NCBI GenBank assembly: GCA_947625575.1 | Contig: CANQOV010000004.1 | Location: 1-56,252, forward strand | Reading direction: 5' to 3' | Length of the DNA: 56,252 nt | Source of the DNA: an uncultured Bacilli bacterium | GTDB taxonomy: Bacteria; Bacillota_I; Bacilli_A; RF39; UBA660 | Shown here: piece by piece, positions 8,609 through 17,754 of the stretch | How the letters are laid out: every line of letters begins with the position of its first letter | Position numbering within the stretch: position 1 is the stretch's first letter | Position numbers and translations under genes: made by a program | Notes under the pieces: generated by a model | Seen by the model: the letters and a program-made list of their open reading frames with translations, nothing else | Told to the model about the DNA's origin: nothing | Database searches by the model: none

Positions 8609-9501
8609 CTTACTTTATAATCTTCTTCATTGACACACCAGTGCATTGGTGAAAAAAATTTATTTCCTCCCTCAACATAAGTAACTGCACCTTCTATATC
8701 AACAGAACTAGCTCTATATTGTAAATAATTATGAATCGAGCCAAAACAGAAACAATCAATAATTGCTAAAGTATTAGGTAAATATAATTTATCTTCAATT
8801 GAAGAAGAAACAAAATTCAAATAATGCCTACTATTAAAATCAATAAATTGATTAGGTCTAACAACTTGAGAATATAAGTCAGTTCCGCAGCCCCAACCCA
8901 TTACTCTATTAGTATCACTAACCCAAACACTATCATGTATTCTGTTATATAAAACACTAGCAACAGCATAAGCATCAGTATAACTATTATATTTAGCTTC
9001 AGACAAAATACCAGAAATAATAACATTTAACTCATCATAAGTAAGATTATATTTTTCCATAATATACTCTATTCTTTCTTCATAAGTAAGCATACTAGGA
9101 TCTTTACTAGTAATTTTAATAAACGTATTAGCTTCTTGATTTATATCACATGGTAAAACATCACAAACTGGTTTAGGAGCATTTATTAAAAATTCACTAT
9201 TTTCTCGATAAATAAAACCAACATTAGTACTATCATCACGAACATAAGAATACCAATTTTCACAAAAAGCATCATTTTTTATTGCTTTATACTTATTATC
9301 TTCCCAATTTTTTGACATATCCCAAAGATAACATTTATTCTTATATTCCAAAGCATTAACCCGAAAAGATAAAAGAAAAAGAATAGTAACAGAAAAAACA
9401 CTAATATCTTTTCCATGCATAGAAATAAATTGTTTTAACAAAACCAATAATTTTTTATCATGAATATTTTCTATAATATGTTTAAAACTGTTTTTATTCA
9501 T
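8590..9501 (-). CDS. SleB-like (Hydrolase_2) cell wall hydrolase, secreted or membrane-anchored
   Basis: This protein of 303 residues has an N-terminal hydrophobic anchor or signal (ISVFSVTILFLLSF, about residues 34-47). Its C-terminal half resembles the SleB/CwlJ cortex-lytic hydrolase domain: a Glu-containing helix (ISGILSEAKYN), then AYAVASVLYNRIHD and QVVRPNQF, which parallel the E...VAAVVLNR...QF pattern of that domain. SleB enzymes degrade spore-cortex peptidoglycan at germination. The middle carries many Cys (about residues 55-125). AAAGGAG precedes the ATG. The domain call rests on motif pattern; the exact role is open. Confidence 0.6.
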   Translation of the reverse strand: MNKNSFKHIIENIHDKKLLVLLKQFISMHGKDISVFSVTILFLLSFRVNALEYKNKCYLWDMSKNWEDNKYKAIKNDAFCENWYSYVRDDSTNVGFIYRENSEFLINAPKPVCDVLPCDINQEANTFIKITSKDPSMLTYEERIEYIMEKYNLTYDELNVIISGILSEAKYNSYTDAYAVASVLYNRIHDSVWVSDTNRVMGWGCGTDLYSQVVRPNQFIDFNSRHYLNFVSSSIEDKLYLPNTLAIIDCFCFGSIHNYLQYRASSVDIEGAVTYVEGGNKFFSPMHWCVNEEDYKVRELGDL

Positions 9502-9599
9502 AAAACTATTCTTCTCCTTTCGACAAAATCTTTACTAGATTACCACACAAGACTCTTTTTGTCAACCAAAAAAACACATATTTATTACCAAATATGTCA

Positions 9600-9626
9600 A
9601 AAATAAAACCCTTATAAAATAAGGGT
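9600..9626 (-). terminator. terminator of tRNA-Lys
   Basis: Perfect repeat ACCCTTA/TAAGGGT with T-rich tail on the minus strand, 13 bases after the tRNA 3' end. Confidence 0.8.
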
Positions 9627-9638
9627 ATTAATTACTAA

Positions 9639-9714
9639 TGGTGTCCTGCTAGGGACTCGAACCCTAGACCCACTGATTAAGAGTCAGTTGCTCTACCAAC
9701 TGAGCTAGCAAGAC
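9639..9714 (-). tRNA. tRNA-Lys (anticodon CUU)
   Basis: A complete cloverleaf can be folded by hand. The acceptor GTCTTGC pairs with GCAGGAC, the discriminator is A, and the CCA is encoded. The D arm is GCTCAGTTGGTAGAGC. The anticodon stem ACTGA/TCAGT has the loop CTCTTAA, giving anticodon CUU. The T arm contains the GGTTCGAGTCC-type loop. It is followed by its own hairpin terminator. Confidence 0.97.
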
Positions 9715-9830
9715 AAATTAAATTGCTATTTAATTATAACATATTTAAATAAAATTGCAATATTTTTAAAAATACTTTTAATTCGACATATTTTTCTTCT
9801 AACTACGTTGATAATAAAAATGGTGATAAT

Positions 9831-10262
9831 ATGAAAGAGTTATATATATTTAATTTAAAAAAAGAATTTGCAAGATTATATCAAGATAAACCAAGTGAAT
9901 TATTCTATATTTTTAACAGAATTTATTATATGAAAGAAATAGATAAAAACTATGGTTATAATTTATTTGAACAAATAAGTAATTTCTATGATAAAGACTT
10001 AGTAAATAGATTCTTATCTTATAGATATAAAGATAAAATGATGTATTCTTGCATAGACAACGAACATATAATAAATGATTTATATCTAAATGAAATAACT
10101 ATATTAAAAGTAAAACCCTCAAATATTAGAATTGAAACAAATGTAGAATATCCAAGTTTCTTAAAAGAATTAAAGTATTTTCAAGGAAATCTATTTGTAT
10201 GTAATTTTAAAGAACAGGAATACTTTTTCTTAAAAAATATAAAAAATAAAGTAAATAATTAA
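9831..10262 (+). CDS. hypothetical protein
   Basis: I do not recognise this 143-residue, Tyr/Asn/Lys-rich protein. It has no obvious membrane segment or motif. GGTGAT precedes the ATG. It lies just upstream of the yneF-like gene on the same strand and may share a transcript with it. Confidence 0.5.
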   Translation: MKELYIFNLKKEFARLYQDKPSELFYIFNRIYYMKEIDKNYGYNLFEQISNFYDKDLVNRFLSYRYKDKMMYSCIDNEHIINDLYLNEITILKVKPSNIRIETNVEYPSFLKELKYFQGNLFVCNFKEQEYFFLKNIKNKVNN

Positions 10263-10316
10263 TAAATTACTTGTTAAAACAATATAATTTTAATACAATA
10301 TATTTGGAGGTAATTT

Positions 10317-10526
10317 ATGGGACATGATATTTTAATGGTAGTAGTAGGACTTGTTATAGGTTTAGTAATTGGATTTTTCTTAGCAAGATATTTTATGAAA
10401 AAATATATGAAAAAAAATCCACCAATAAATGAAAATATGATTAAAGCATTAATGAGTGGTATGGGAAGAACACCAACTCAAAAGCAAGTAAATCAAATGA
10501 TGAAAAACATGAATAAATATATGTAA
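10317..10526 (+). CDS. yneF: YneF-family (UPF0154) membrane protein
   Basis: Small membrane protein of 69 residues with one N-terminal helix ([21 protein letters not shown]). It is followed by the family-specific stretch [27 protein letters not shown] (about residues 31-57). UPF0154 is conserved in Bacilli and Mollicutes; its function is unknown. GGAGGT precedes the ATG. It ends at a convergent terminator. Confidence 0.9.
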   Translation: MGHDILMVVVGLVIGLVIGFFLARYFMKKYMKKNPPINENMIKALMSGMGRTPTQKQVNQMMKNMNKYM

Positions 10527-10530
10527 AATA

Positions 10531-10557
10531 AAAGAAGCTCAAATTAAGCTTCTTTTT
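10531..10557. terminator. convergent terminator yneF / YhhQ-like
   Basis: Stem AAAGAAGCT / AGCTTCTTT with A-rich and T-rich flanks, so active on both strands. Confidence 0.8.
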
Positions 10558-11314
10558 TAGTTACTTTTTTAGGTTTTCTACTAGTAGTAGTTTTTTTACT
10601 AGAAGTAGCTTTTTTAGTAGAAGTTACTTTTCTACTAGAAGTTGTTTTCTTAGTCTTTGTAGAGCTAACATCTTCTTCATGTTCTAAAACCATATTTTCT
10701 AGCATCTCACTTTTTTTGTTAGAAGTAACTACCGCTTTGATAATATAGGCAAAACATAAAGAATAAATAACTGTAGAGAAAATATTCAAAACATACTCTC
10801 CTACTGTTAAATCCACCAAAGTTTTGAAACTAACCATATTAAAATTAGCTAAAACTACAAATAAGATACTATGAATAGTAACAGCAATCACACTAGAAAC
10901 CAAGAAATTTAAACTTTTGTTTTTCTCAAGGTAATAATATACTTTTATATTTACTATCTGACTTACAAAGAAACCAACAATAAAAGCAAAAACACCTTGG
11001 AAAGTAAATCCTAACCCCATTAAATCACTATTATTATTTCCGCTAATAGGTAGTAAAGATGTCAAACCAATAAGTACTGAGCAAAAAATAAGTGAAAATA
11101 CTGCAAACACTAAAAGATTAAACAGTTTTTCTTTACCATATCTTTCTGTATAAAGTGTAGATAAAAAATAAGTCATTGGAAATATTAATACACTAGCAGT
11201 ACTAACGATTGAGCCAATGTGTATGCTCCTAGTAGTTAAAGCAAAAGAAGTAACAAAACAAATTACAAAACAAATTATAACAAAAATATAATAATAATTA
11301 TTCTCTTTTCTCAT
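10544..11314 (-). CDS. YhhQ-type queuosine precursor transporter with basic C-terminal tail
   Basis: Integral membrane protein with about six or seven helices across residues 8-205. It fits the VUT_1/YhhQ family, which imports queuine or pre-queuosine bases. Support comes from the STASVLIFPMTYFLSTLYTERYGKEK block and a GFFVSQIVNIKVYYYLE block. After residue 205 it gains a roughly 45-residue basic, low-complexity tail rich in TKK/TTSSRK repeats, which is not part of the usual family. AGGAGG precedes the ATG. queH, which acts in queuosine synthesis, lies at 46.4 kb, so queuosine metabolism is consistent. Confidence 0.8.
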   Translation of the reverse strand: MRKENNYYYIFVIICFVICFVTSFALTTRSIHIGSIVSTASVLIFPMTYFLSTLYTERYGKEKLFNLLVFAVFSLIFCSVLIGLTSLLPISGNNNSDLMGLGFTFQGVFAFIVGFFVSQIVNIKVYYYLEKNKSLNFLVSSVIAVTIHSILFVVLANFNMVSFKTLVDLTVGEYVLNIFSTVIYSLCFAYIIKAVVTSNKKSEMLENMVLEHEEDVSSTKTKKTTSSRKVTSTKKATSSKKTTTSRKPKKVTKKEA

Positions 11315-11415
11315 TTCAGTCCTCCTATTATAAATTATAACTTCTTTTTTCTATTAACACAAGAAATTTTAAAATAAAATATCATAAAAAAATATTGCGG
11401 TTGACACGCAATATT

Positions 11416-11676
11416 TTAATTATTATTTAAATCATCTTGTAGTAGTTGTTGAAACATTGGTATAACTTGAACTAATATATTCTCATCAACTACTCTATCC
11501 AAAGTTCCAGTAGAATAATCAGCAACTAATATTTCATATTCTTCTGTTGGAGTTTCTTCATCATTTTTTAATCCAACACAATATAAATATTCAGACCCCT
11601 CATATTTTAATGCTGCTAAAACCAAAACTTTTTCGTTAGTATCAAAAGTAATTATATCATTTTTCTTAAAACTCAT
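11416..11676 (-). CDS. DUF1292-family protein
   Basis: This 86-residue acidic protein has the DUF1292/YrzB pattern: NDIITFDTNEKVLVLAAL, then EYLYCVGLKND, then a short EYEILVADY strand. It is similar in layout to the protein at 82-324. The family is widespread in Firmicutes and has no known function. GGAATAGG precedes the start. Confidence 0.75.
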   Translation of the reverse strand: MSFKKNDIITFDTNEKVLVLAALKYEGSEYLYCVGLKNDEETPTEEYEILVADYSTGTLDRVVDENILVQVIPMFQQLLQDDLNNN

Positions 11677-11706
11677 AACCTATTCCCTTTCTATTCTAAT
11701 TTGCTT

Positions 11707-12993
11707 TTATTGTTTATATCCTTTATAAACTTCTTTACCTGCTAATCCGATACCTAATGCCTTTAAAAGTTCTGGATTAGTAGTAGCAACTAACATAGAT
11801 CCTAATACAGCCAAACCAGCCGCTATAGTAGCAGCACTAATTTTTACAGCATTTTTAATACTAACCACACCACGTTTTACAGATTTTTTAACTTTAGATT
11901 CTTCTTTCTTTCCAAGAAAGTCATCACGAACAGGATCTTCACTAGAAATATTACCACTTTCGCCTTCTGCTTGATTAACAGTTTCTCCTAAAACAGGTTG
12001 TTTGTCAATATCCTCTTGATTAGTAACATCTCCATTACTAGGTTGTTCTTTTATTTCTTCGGAAGCATTTAATACAGATTTAATAGAATCATCAAAATCT
12101 TCAACTGGCAATACAGGAGTAATAACAGGACTAGTCATTTCTTTAGGTTGTTCTTCATCACTTGGTACAGGCTCAGTAGCACCTAAAAAATTTTCAACTG
12201 GTGATACAGGTGTGATAACAGGGTTGTCATGAACAACAGGTTTGTCTTCACTAACAGGTGACTTTACTACACTACCATTAATACTTCTATCATAATCAGC
12301 TAAAGATGTATATTTAACTTCTTTTAATTTGCTAGCATATTCTTCTTTTTTCAATTCTAATTCGTTTATATATCTTTGTTTATCTTCTGCTTCTTTAACA
12401 AAATTACGTTTCTTTAACTCTTCCAAAGATAAATATTCTTTCTTTAATTGACCATTAATAAATGTTATATTAGATTTTAATTTTCTAATCTCATCATTTT
12501 GTAAAGAAGAAACCAATGATAACTCAAAACTCTCTTTATCGTTATTTGCTTCTTCCCTTTCAACTTCTAATTCTTTTTGTAGACTTCCTAAATTATCTCT
12601 AAAAGTCTTCATTTCAGCTTTAATAGAAGTAAGTTGTCTTCTTTCTTGTGGTGTTAATTTTCTTTCATTAGCAGTTTTTTCTAACTCATACATCTCATCT
12701 AAATCTCTTTTAAGCATCTCTTGATAATAATCAATCCAATACTCCATATCAGAAATATAAGCTTCAACTTCCTCTAATCTTTTCTTTACAATTGCTGGCT
12801 CTTCCATTTCTTTAAAAGCTCCAGCACCATATCTTGATTCAATATAATGTTGTAACTCTAAATACTCTTTCTTTGCATCTTCACTCAATACATCAAAATT
12901 TCTAACCCTAACAAGATCATCCAAAGGTTTAAACAATTCAAGAACTTGTTCTTTTTTCATGCTTTCATATTTTTTAACATCTTCATAATTCAT
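11707..12993 (-). CDS. coiled-coil protein with C-terminal membrane anchor
   Basis: This 428-residue protein is not assigned to a family. Residues about 70-235 are Lys/Glu/Leu-rich and heptad-like (long coiled coil). Residues 240-370 are low-complexity, Pro/Glu/Val-rich, with a repeated PVITPVxPVE motif seen twice. Near the end is a basic patch (KKSVKRGVVSIKNAVK), then a membrane helix (ISAATIAAGLAVLGSMLV). The topology suggests a tail-anchored cytoplasmic coiled coil. GGAGTGGAG precedes the ATG. Confidence 0.6.
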   Translation of the reverse strand: MNYEDVKKYESMKKEQVLELFKPLDDLVRVRNFDVLSEDAKKEYLELQHYIESRYGAGAFKEMEEPAIVKKRLEEVEAYISDMEYWIDYYQEMLKRDLDEMYELEKTANERKLTPQERRQLTSIKAEMKTFRDNLGSLQKELEVEREEANNDKESFELSLVSSLQNDEIRKLKSNITFINGQLKKEYLSLEELKKRNFVKEAEDKQRYINELELKKEEYASKLKEVKYTSLADYDRSINGSVVKSPVSEDKPVVHDNPVITPVSPVENFLGATEPVPSDEEQPKEMTSPVITPVLPVEDFDDSIKSVLNASEEIKEQPSNGDVTNQEDIDKQPVLGETVNQAEGESGNISSEDPVRDDFLGKKEESKVKKSVKRGVVSIKNAVKISAATIAAGLAVLGSMLVATTNPELLKALGIGLAGKEVYKGYKQ

Positions 12994-13408
12994 AAAAACT
13001 CCACTCCTTTTTATGCCAACATATTATAACACTTTCTTTTAAAAAATGCAAGTAATATTATCAATGTAATTATAACATTAATATTTTTGTTTGCAAACTA
13101 TTTTTTTCCATTTTTTATTTAATTTTCCATAAACTTGAATTGATTACAAAATTTTCAAATCTACTTAAATTATACTATTGACATCACAAAAGTAAATAAA
13201 AATTACTATAAAATTTATCGAAAATTTTATAAATAATAAGATAAATAAAATTAAAAAATTATTAAATTTTGATAAAAATTTATAAACTTTAACACAAACT
13301 ATACGCAAATTTCAAACATTTATTGAATTCTGATTAATTATAAGTTATATTCAAATTATAAGAATATAAAGCGGTTAACTAATAAATATAATAAAAGTGA
13401 GGTAAAAT
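12994..13408. other. gene-free AT-rich interval
   Basis: About 415 bases of very AT-rich DNA between divergent genes. I see no open reading frame, RNA fold or repeat in it that I can support. It should contain the promoters of both flanking genes. Confidence 0.5.
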
Positions 13409-14113
13409 ATGGATTACAAAACCGCAATAAATGAGTTTATAAAAAGAAGAGAATATCTTAATAATCAAAATTTGGAGGGAATAGTATTATATGGATCATA
13501 TAATACGTGATTTGCCACTAAAAATTCTGATATCGATCTACAAATAATTTTTAATAACGAAACAAATAATCAATTTCGTGGAGCTGAAATGATTGAGAAT
13601 TTTAGAATAGAATATTTTGAAAAACCTTTGGAAGACTATTATAAAAAACTAGTTTATGATTTTAATCATCAAAGCAATGTATTATTATCAATGATAGGCT
13701 ATGGAACTATGATAATTGATAAAAACGGGAATATAAAATTACTAAAAGAAAAGATAAAGGAAGTTTATAGTAATCCATTACCTAAATTAGATGAAGATAC
13801 TATTATCGAGCAATTATCTATATTAAGTAATAGAATACATAACTTACAAGTATTAGCTGATAATAACGACCCTTATTTTAATCATTTATATCATTTACCA
13901 TAGAAAAAATCAAAAAAAATTTTTAAAATTAATCCACCTCAAGAATTTATTAACATTTTCATTGCTAGCCTAAATGAACAATTAGCCCCACAACAAAAAA
14001 TGCAGATAATTACTCAAAAAATGAAGTCTCATTTGACAATAATAACCATCACATTAATATTAGAAAAAGAAGCTATTGAGAAAATAATTTTCCTCAATAG
14101 CTTCTTTTATTGA
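13409..14113 (+). pseudogene. broken nucleotidyltransferase-fold gene
   Basis: A reading frame begins at ATG 13409, with GTGAGG upstream, and encodes a nucleotidyltransferase-superfamily start. The signature GS-x(9)-DxD is present (VLYGSYNT...FATKNSDIDLQ), but TGA at 13508-13510 falls inside it, where the family usually has Gly; GGA to TGA is the simplest change. The frame then stays open to TAG at 13901-13903 and again to TGA at about 14111. At least two in-frame stops make loss of function likely. It is flanked by an empty AT-rich interval and a strong terminator. Similar small nucleotidyltransferases occur in MNT/HEPN toxin-antitoxins or resistance genes; no HEPN partner is seen. Confidence 0.7.
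14065..14108. terminator. strong bidirectional terminator
   Basis: Perfect 12-bp stem GAAGCTATTGAG / CTCAATAGCTTC, extended by A and T runs, between the plus-strand pseudogene and minus-strand maf. Confidence 0.85.
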
Positions 14114-14177
14114 TGTAAATATTTTTTTACAAATTTTCTATATTTACATTTTTTTCTACAACAACATATACATCTTA

Positions 14178-14756
14178 CTATTTAAAATCTGATAATTTAT
14201 ATCCTAATTTACTAAGTTCCTTATACACTCTACTAATTGGCATACCCAAGATATTATAAAAATCTCCATTTATTTTAGATATATAAATTGCTGATTTTCC
14301 TGCTATTGAATAACCACATCTTTCAAATATATATTGTTCATTTTCAATATACCAATCAATTTCTTCATCGGTTATCTCATCAAAATAAACTTCTGTTACC
14401 TCGTTTAGTGTAATTGATTTATTTTGATACAAGTCGATAATTGTTACTCCTGTAACTGCATAATTAACTCTTCCTGATAATTTTTTTAACATTTCCTTAG
14501 CCTGTGCTTTTGTCTTTGGTTTTTCTAATTTTTTGTCATCTATATAAATAATAGAATCTGCCGAAATTATAACACCCTCTTTTAACCCATTAGATACAGC
14601 CTGTGCTTTTTGTTTTGATAAATCCATAACATATTCAGTTGGGTCTGTTTTATCTGAGTGTTCTTCGATATTGCTCGGAATAACATCATAAATTAAACCT
14701 ACTTTATCTAATATTTCTTTTCTAGTTCTAGAATTTGAAGCTAAAATTAATTTCAT
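14178..14756 (-). CDS. maf: Maf-family nucleoside triphosphate pyrophosphatase
   Basis: House-cleaning pyrophosphatase that hydrolyses non-canonical NTPs such as dTTP/UTP or modified bases. It shows the LILASNSRTRKEIL N-terminal motif, ISADSIIYID with the catalytic Asp, the KPKTKAQAKEMLKKLSG motif and the late CGYSIAGKSAIYI block. The ATG at 14756 is preferred, with AGAGG nine bases upstream; the ATG at 14765 abuts that site. About 192 residues, normal for Maf. Confidence 0.93.
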   Translation of the reverse strand: MKLILASNSRTRKEILDKVGLIYDVIPSNIEEHSDKTDPTEYVMDLSKQKAQAVSNGLKEGVIISADSIIYIDDKKLEKPKTKAQAKEMLKKLSGRVNYAVTGVTIIDLYQNKSITLNEVTEVYFDEITDEEIDWYIENEQYIFERCGYSIAGKSAIYISKINGDFYNILGMPISRVYKELSKLGYKLSDFK

Positions 14757-14884
14757 ATTTTTCATCCTCTCGCTTGATACAATTATAACATAAATTCTAA
14801 CAAATCGTTAATCAATTTATTACTTGACATTTTTTGATTTTTAAATTTTTTATAAAAACGTATTTTTTATTTAATTTATATCAT

Positions 14885-15142
14885 TTACTGTATTATATTA
14901 TTATAAAAATTAAACTCACTAATATTTTCTAAAATAATTTCCAATTCTTCACTATCATTATCTTCTAAAAAAGTTTCAATATCAAACATCAAATCTTTAA
15001 TATTTTTATACTTTTTTATATCAAAACCATAAGATAACAATATTTTAACCTCTTCATCTGTTAAATATATTCCTCTATAATTCTTATGAAAAGAAAACTT
15101 TATCTTCTTTAACTCTTCCCAAAAATTATCCTCTTTATTCAT
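14885..15142 (-). CDS. hypothetical protein
   Basis: I do not recognise this 85-residue acidic protein. It contains a YLTDEEVKILLSYGFDI segment and an Asp/Glu-rich C-terminal half. Its ATG overlaps the end of the preceding gene by 8 bases, so the pair is coupled. Confidence 0.55.
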   Translation of the reverse strand: MNKEDNFWEELKKIKFSFHKNYRGIYLTDEEVKILLSYGFDIKKYKNIKDLMFDIETFLEDNDSEELEIILENISEFNFYNNIIQ

Positions 15143-16070
15143 ATTTTCTTACTCTTACTATATCATCAAATGTAACTTGCTCGTTATCTTGATTATTTTT
15201 CTTATTTATATTAATTAAATTATCAAGTGGTAAAACCCCTACTTGAGATACAAACTTATTTTTTAAAATTTTTGCCATTTTTCTTACTTGTTCTAAAAAT
15301 AAATTATATTCTTCTAATTTATAATAATCTTTATATTTATTAATAAAATTAATACCAGTGTAGTAATATTTTAAATGTTCATTATTAAGTAATTCTACTA
15401 AATTCTTATTAGATGTCTTAACCCCTCTTCTTGCTAAAACTTCTATAAGTTCACTTGAATTAAAACCATAAAATTCTTTAACAAAAATACCAATTATAAC
15501 ACCATAACTTATTTTTTCATTAAACATTTTAGGTAATTTTTCTTTTAATTCTTCTTTAGCAGTATTTATATTATCCATTAATTGTCCATTACTTAAATTA
15601 TTAGTATTTATTAAACTTCTTGTAAGTACATCTTCAATTTTAGAAATACCACTAACGTTAATAAAATCTCTAAACGGAGTAATTCCCGTCTCTTGTTTAA
15701 ATTTCATTTTAAGTTTTAAAGCAATTTGTCTTGCGTCAAACCTCAACATTTCCATATCTTCTTCATTTCCAATTTGAAAACTCTTTAAATTACCTAATTT
15801 ATTAGCAAGTATCGTTAAAAAACTCAATCTATATATTAAATGTTTAGAATTCATAACTGAAACAGGACTACCACTATCATCTATATTTAAATATTTTTTT
15901 AAAGTACAAGATCTATGATCATAAAATCCTACATAATACTCTTTACACAATATAGAATACATCTTACATTTCTTTTTATTATAATCAACAATAAAACCTA
16001 ACTTCTCAAGATTTTTAAACAATAACAACTCTTCTTTATGCATTAAATAAACAATTTCATTTCTTTTCAT
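15135..16070 (-). CDS. hypothetical protein
   Basis: I do not recognise this 311-residue, Lys/Asn/Leu-rich, probably cytoplasmic and largely helical protein. The first 60 residues (EIVYLMHKEELLLFKNLEKLG) resemble a replication/relaxation or winged-helix-like opening, but I cannot name a family. GGTAGGTG precedes the ATG. It is coupled to the small protein at 14885-15142 by an 8-base overlap. Confidence 0.55.
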   Translation of the reverse strand: MKRNEIVYLMHKEELLLFKNLEKLGFIVDYNKKKCKMYSILCKEYYVGFYDHRSCTLKKYLNIDDSGSPVSVMNSKHLIYRLSFLTILANKLGNLKSFQIGNEEDMEMLRFDARQIALKLKMKFKQETGITPFRDFINVSGISKIEDVLTRSLINTNNLSNGQLMDNINTAKEELKEKLPKMFNEKISYGVIIGIFVKEFYGFNSSELIEVLARRGVKTSNKNLVELLNNEHLKYYYTGINFINKYKDYYKLEEYNLFLEQVRKMAKILKNKFVSQVGVLPLDNLININKKNNQDNEQVTFDDIVRVRKYE

Positions 16071-16171
16071 ACTACACCTACCACTAAATCATATTATACC
16101 ACATTAACATAAAAAATACAATTTTTATATGACTAGCAATCTATGTTATAATTGTAAAAGAGGAATAACAT

Positions 16172-16486
16172 ATGTATATAAAAATTAATAATAAAAAATT
16201 ATATGTAGAAACCTGTTCTAATATCTACACCAAATTCAAAGGTTTTATGTTTACCAAAAATATTAATTATGGTAAAAGATTTAAAAGATGTAATAAAATA
16301 CATACCTTTTTTATGAAAGATACAATTGATATATTTATGACAGATAAAAATAATAAAATTACCTTTATCCAGAACAATGTTAAAAAAAATAAAATTATCT
16401 TTGGCGAAGGTTATTACACCTATGAAATACCAAAAGGATTAGGAAAAAACTTAAAATTAAATGACTATATCGAAATAGAAAAATAA
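16172..16486 (+). CDS. DUF192-family protein
   Basis: This 104-residue protein has the DUF192 layout. A FKGFMFTKNI segment parallels the family's R-x-GLM-x-R motif. KIHTFFMKDTIDIFMTDKNNKI parallels the usual FWMKNTxIPLDIIFID, and a closing ILEIPKG-like segment is present as YEIPKGLGKNLKLND. The family is small and beta-rich, with unknown role. It lacks the secretion signal often seen. AGAGGA precedes the ATG. Converges on ddl. Confidence 0.8.
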   Translation: MYIKINNKKLYVETCSNIYTKFKGFMFTKNINYGKRFKRCNKIHTFFMKDTIDIFMTDKNNKITFIQNNVKKNKIIFGEGYYTYEIPKGLGKNLKLNDYIEIEK

Positions 16487-16513
16487 GAACAATTACTTCT
16501 TGTTCTTATTTTT
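16479..16513. terminator. convergent terminator DUF192 / ddl
   Basis: A 14-bp perfect stem (AAAAATAAGAACAA / TTGTTCTTATTTTT) between convergent stop codons. Confidence 0.9.
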
Positions 16514-17665
16514 TATTTTCTTACCATCTAATATATCATACGCTTCCAAAAGATTACCATTAAAAGCCTCAATTTTTTCTTTTTTAGCATTATGATAATT
16601 CATTGATATATTAATCAAATTTTCAATTAATTCGCTAGCTTTTTTCTTTTTATTAAGCCATATATAACAAGCTAAATCTCCAGGAATAGTATTTATTTCA
16701 TTGATATATACTTTATTTGTTGCATCATCAAGTAAAAAATCAATTCTCACAACTCCCCTACAATCAATTAATTTAAATACTTTTATAGCAAAAGATTTAA
16801 TATCATCAATTAATTCTTTAGAGAAAATCATTTTAGAGGAATCTTTTTTACTAAGATGTTTATTATATCCTTCAACATACTTTTCTTTGAAAGAATAAAA
16901 CTCTCCCGATACATTAATTTCTTCAATATCAGATACTTCTTGTTTTTCCTGATCACCTAACACACTTATATTTACCTCTTTAGTATTAGGTACACACTCT
17001 TCAATTAAAACTTTCCTATCTAAAGAAACAGCAAGTTCAATAGCCTCCACTAATTTAGACTTATCACTAACTTTACTAATTCCAATACTTGAGCCTAAAG
17101 AAGCTGGTTTTACAAAAAGAGGATAACTGAACTCTTTAGTAATTTTATCAATTAATTTACGTTGTTTGCTCTTCCAGTCAACATCATAAAAATACATATA
17201 TTTTGTTGTGGGTAAGTCATTAGCTTTTAACAAATCTTTAAACAAAACTTTGTCCATGCCAACAGCACTAGCTAAAACTCCACTTTGAGTATAATCTATC
17301 CCAATCATATTCAAATACCCTTGAATAGATCCATCTTCTAAATATGCTCCATGTCCAATAGGAAAAACAAAATCTAAAACATGTAAATTTCTTTTAAACA
17401 AACCCAACTTTTGTAAAACAATTCGATTACCATCTCTAATTAAAGCAACTTTTGTTGCATATCTTTTAACAAGAGCAATATCTCGATAATTGATAATATC
17501 TTTTAAATGTTGTCCACAATACCAATTATTTTCTTTATCTATATATATAGGAATCACATTATATTTATCTTGATCCATATTACTCATAATTTCAACTGCA
17601 GACAAAATACTTATCTCATGTTCAACACTTTTTCCTCCAAATATAACACCTATATTAGGACGCAT
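16493..17665 (-). CDS. ddl: D-alanine--D-alanine ligase
   Basis: ATP-grasp ligase joining two D-Ala for peptidoglycan precursors. It has the N-terminal GVIFGGKSVEHEISILSA, VFPIGHGAYLEDGSIQGYLN, the ATP-site FVKPASLGSSIGISKV, EINTIPG near the C terminus, and an omega-loop KEKYVEGYNKH compatible with D-Ala-D-Ala specificity. The ATG at 17665 is chosen because GGAAGGTGG lies just upstream; the longer in-frame start would place that site inside the coding sequence. About 390 residues, slightly longer than usual. Confidence 0.95.
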   Translation of the reverse strand: MRPNIGVIFGGKSVEHEISILSAVEIMSNMDQDKYNVIPIYIDKENNWYCGQHLKDIINYRDIALVKRYATKVALIRDGNRIVLQKLGLFKRNLHVLDFVFPIGHGAYLEDGSIQGYLNMIGIDYTQSGVLASAVGMDKVLFKDLLKANDLPTTKYMYFYDVDWKSKQRKLIDKITKEFSYPLFVKPASLGSSIGISKVSDKSKLVEAIELAVSLDRKVLIEECVPNTKEVNISVLGDQEKQEVSDIEEINVSGEFYSFKEKYVEGYNKHLSKKDSSKMIFSKELIDDIKSFAIKVFKLIDCRGVVRIDFLLDDATNKVYINEINTIPGDLACYIWLNKKKKASELIENLINISMNYHNAKKEKIEAFNGNLLEAYDILDGKKIKNKNKK

Positions 17666-17754
17666 AAAACCACCTTCCACATCAAATTATAACAAAAACT
17701 TTAAAAATTAATCAACAAATTTACCCAACTTAACATCTATTATGTAAAATGCTT

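Noticed and set aside
13508-13510. UGA read as Gly or Trp (alternative code)
   Set aside because: UGG is used for Trp throughout and the same frame also has a TAG. A pseudogene is simpler.
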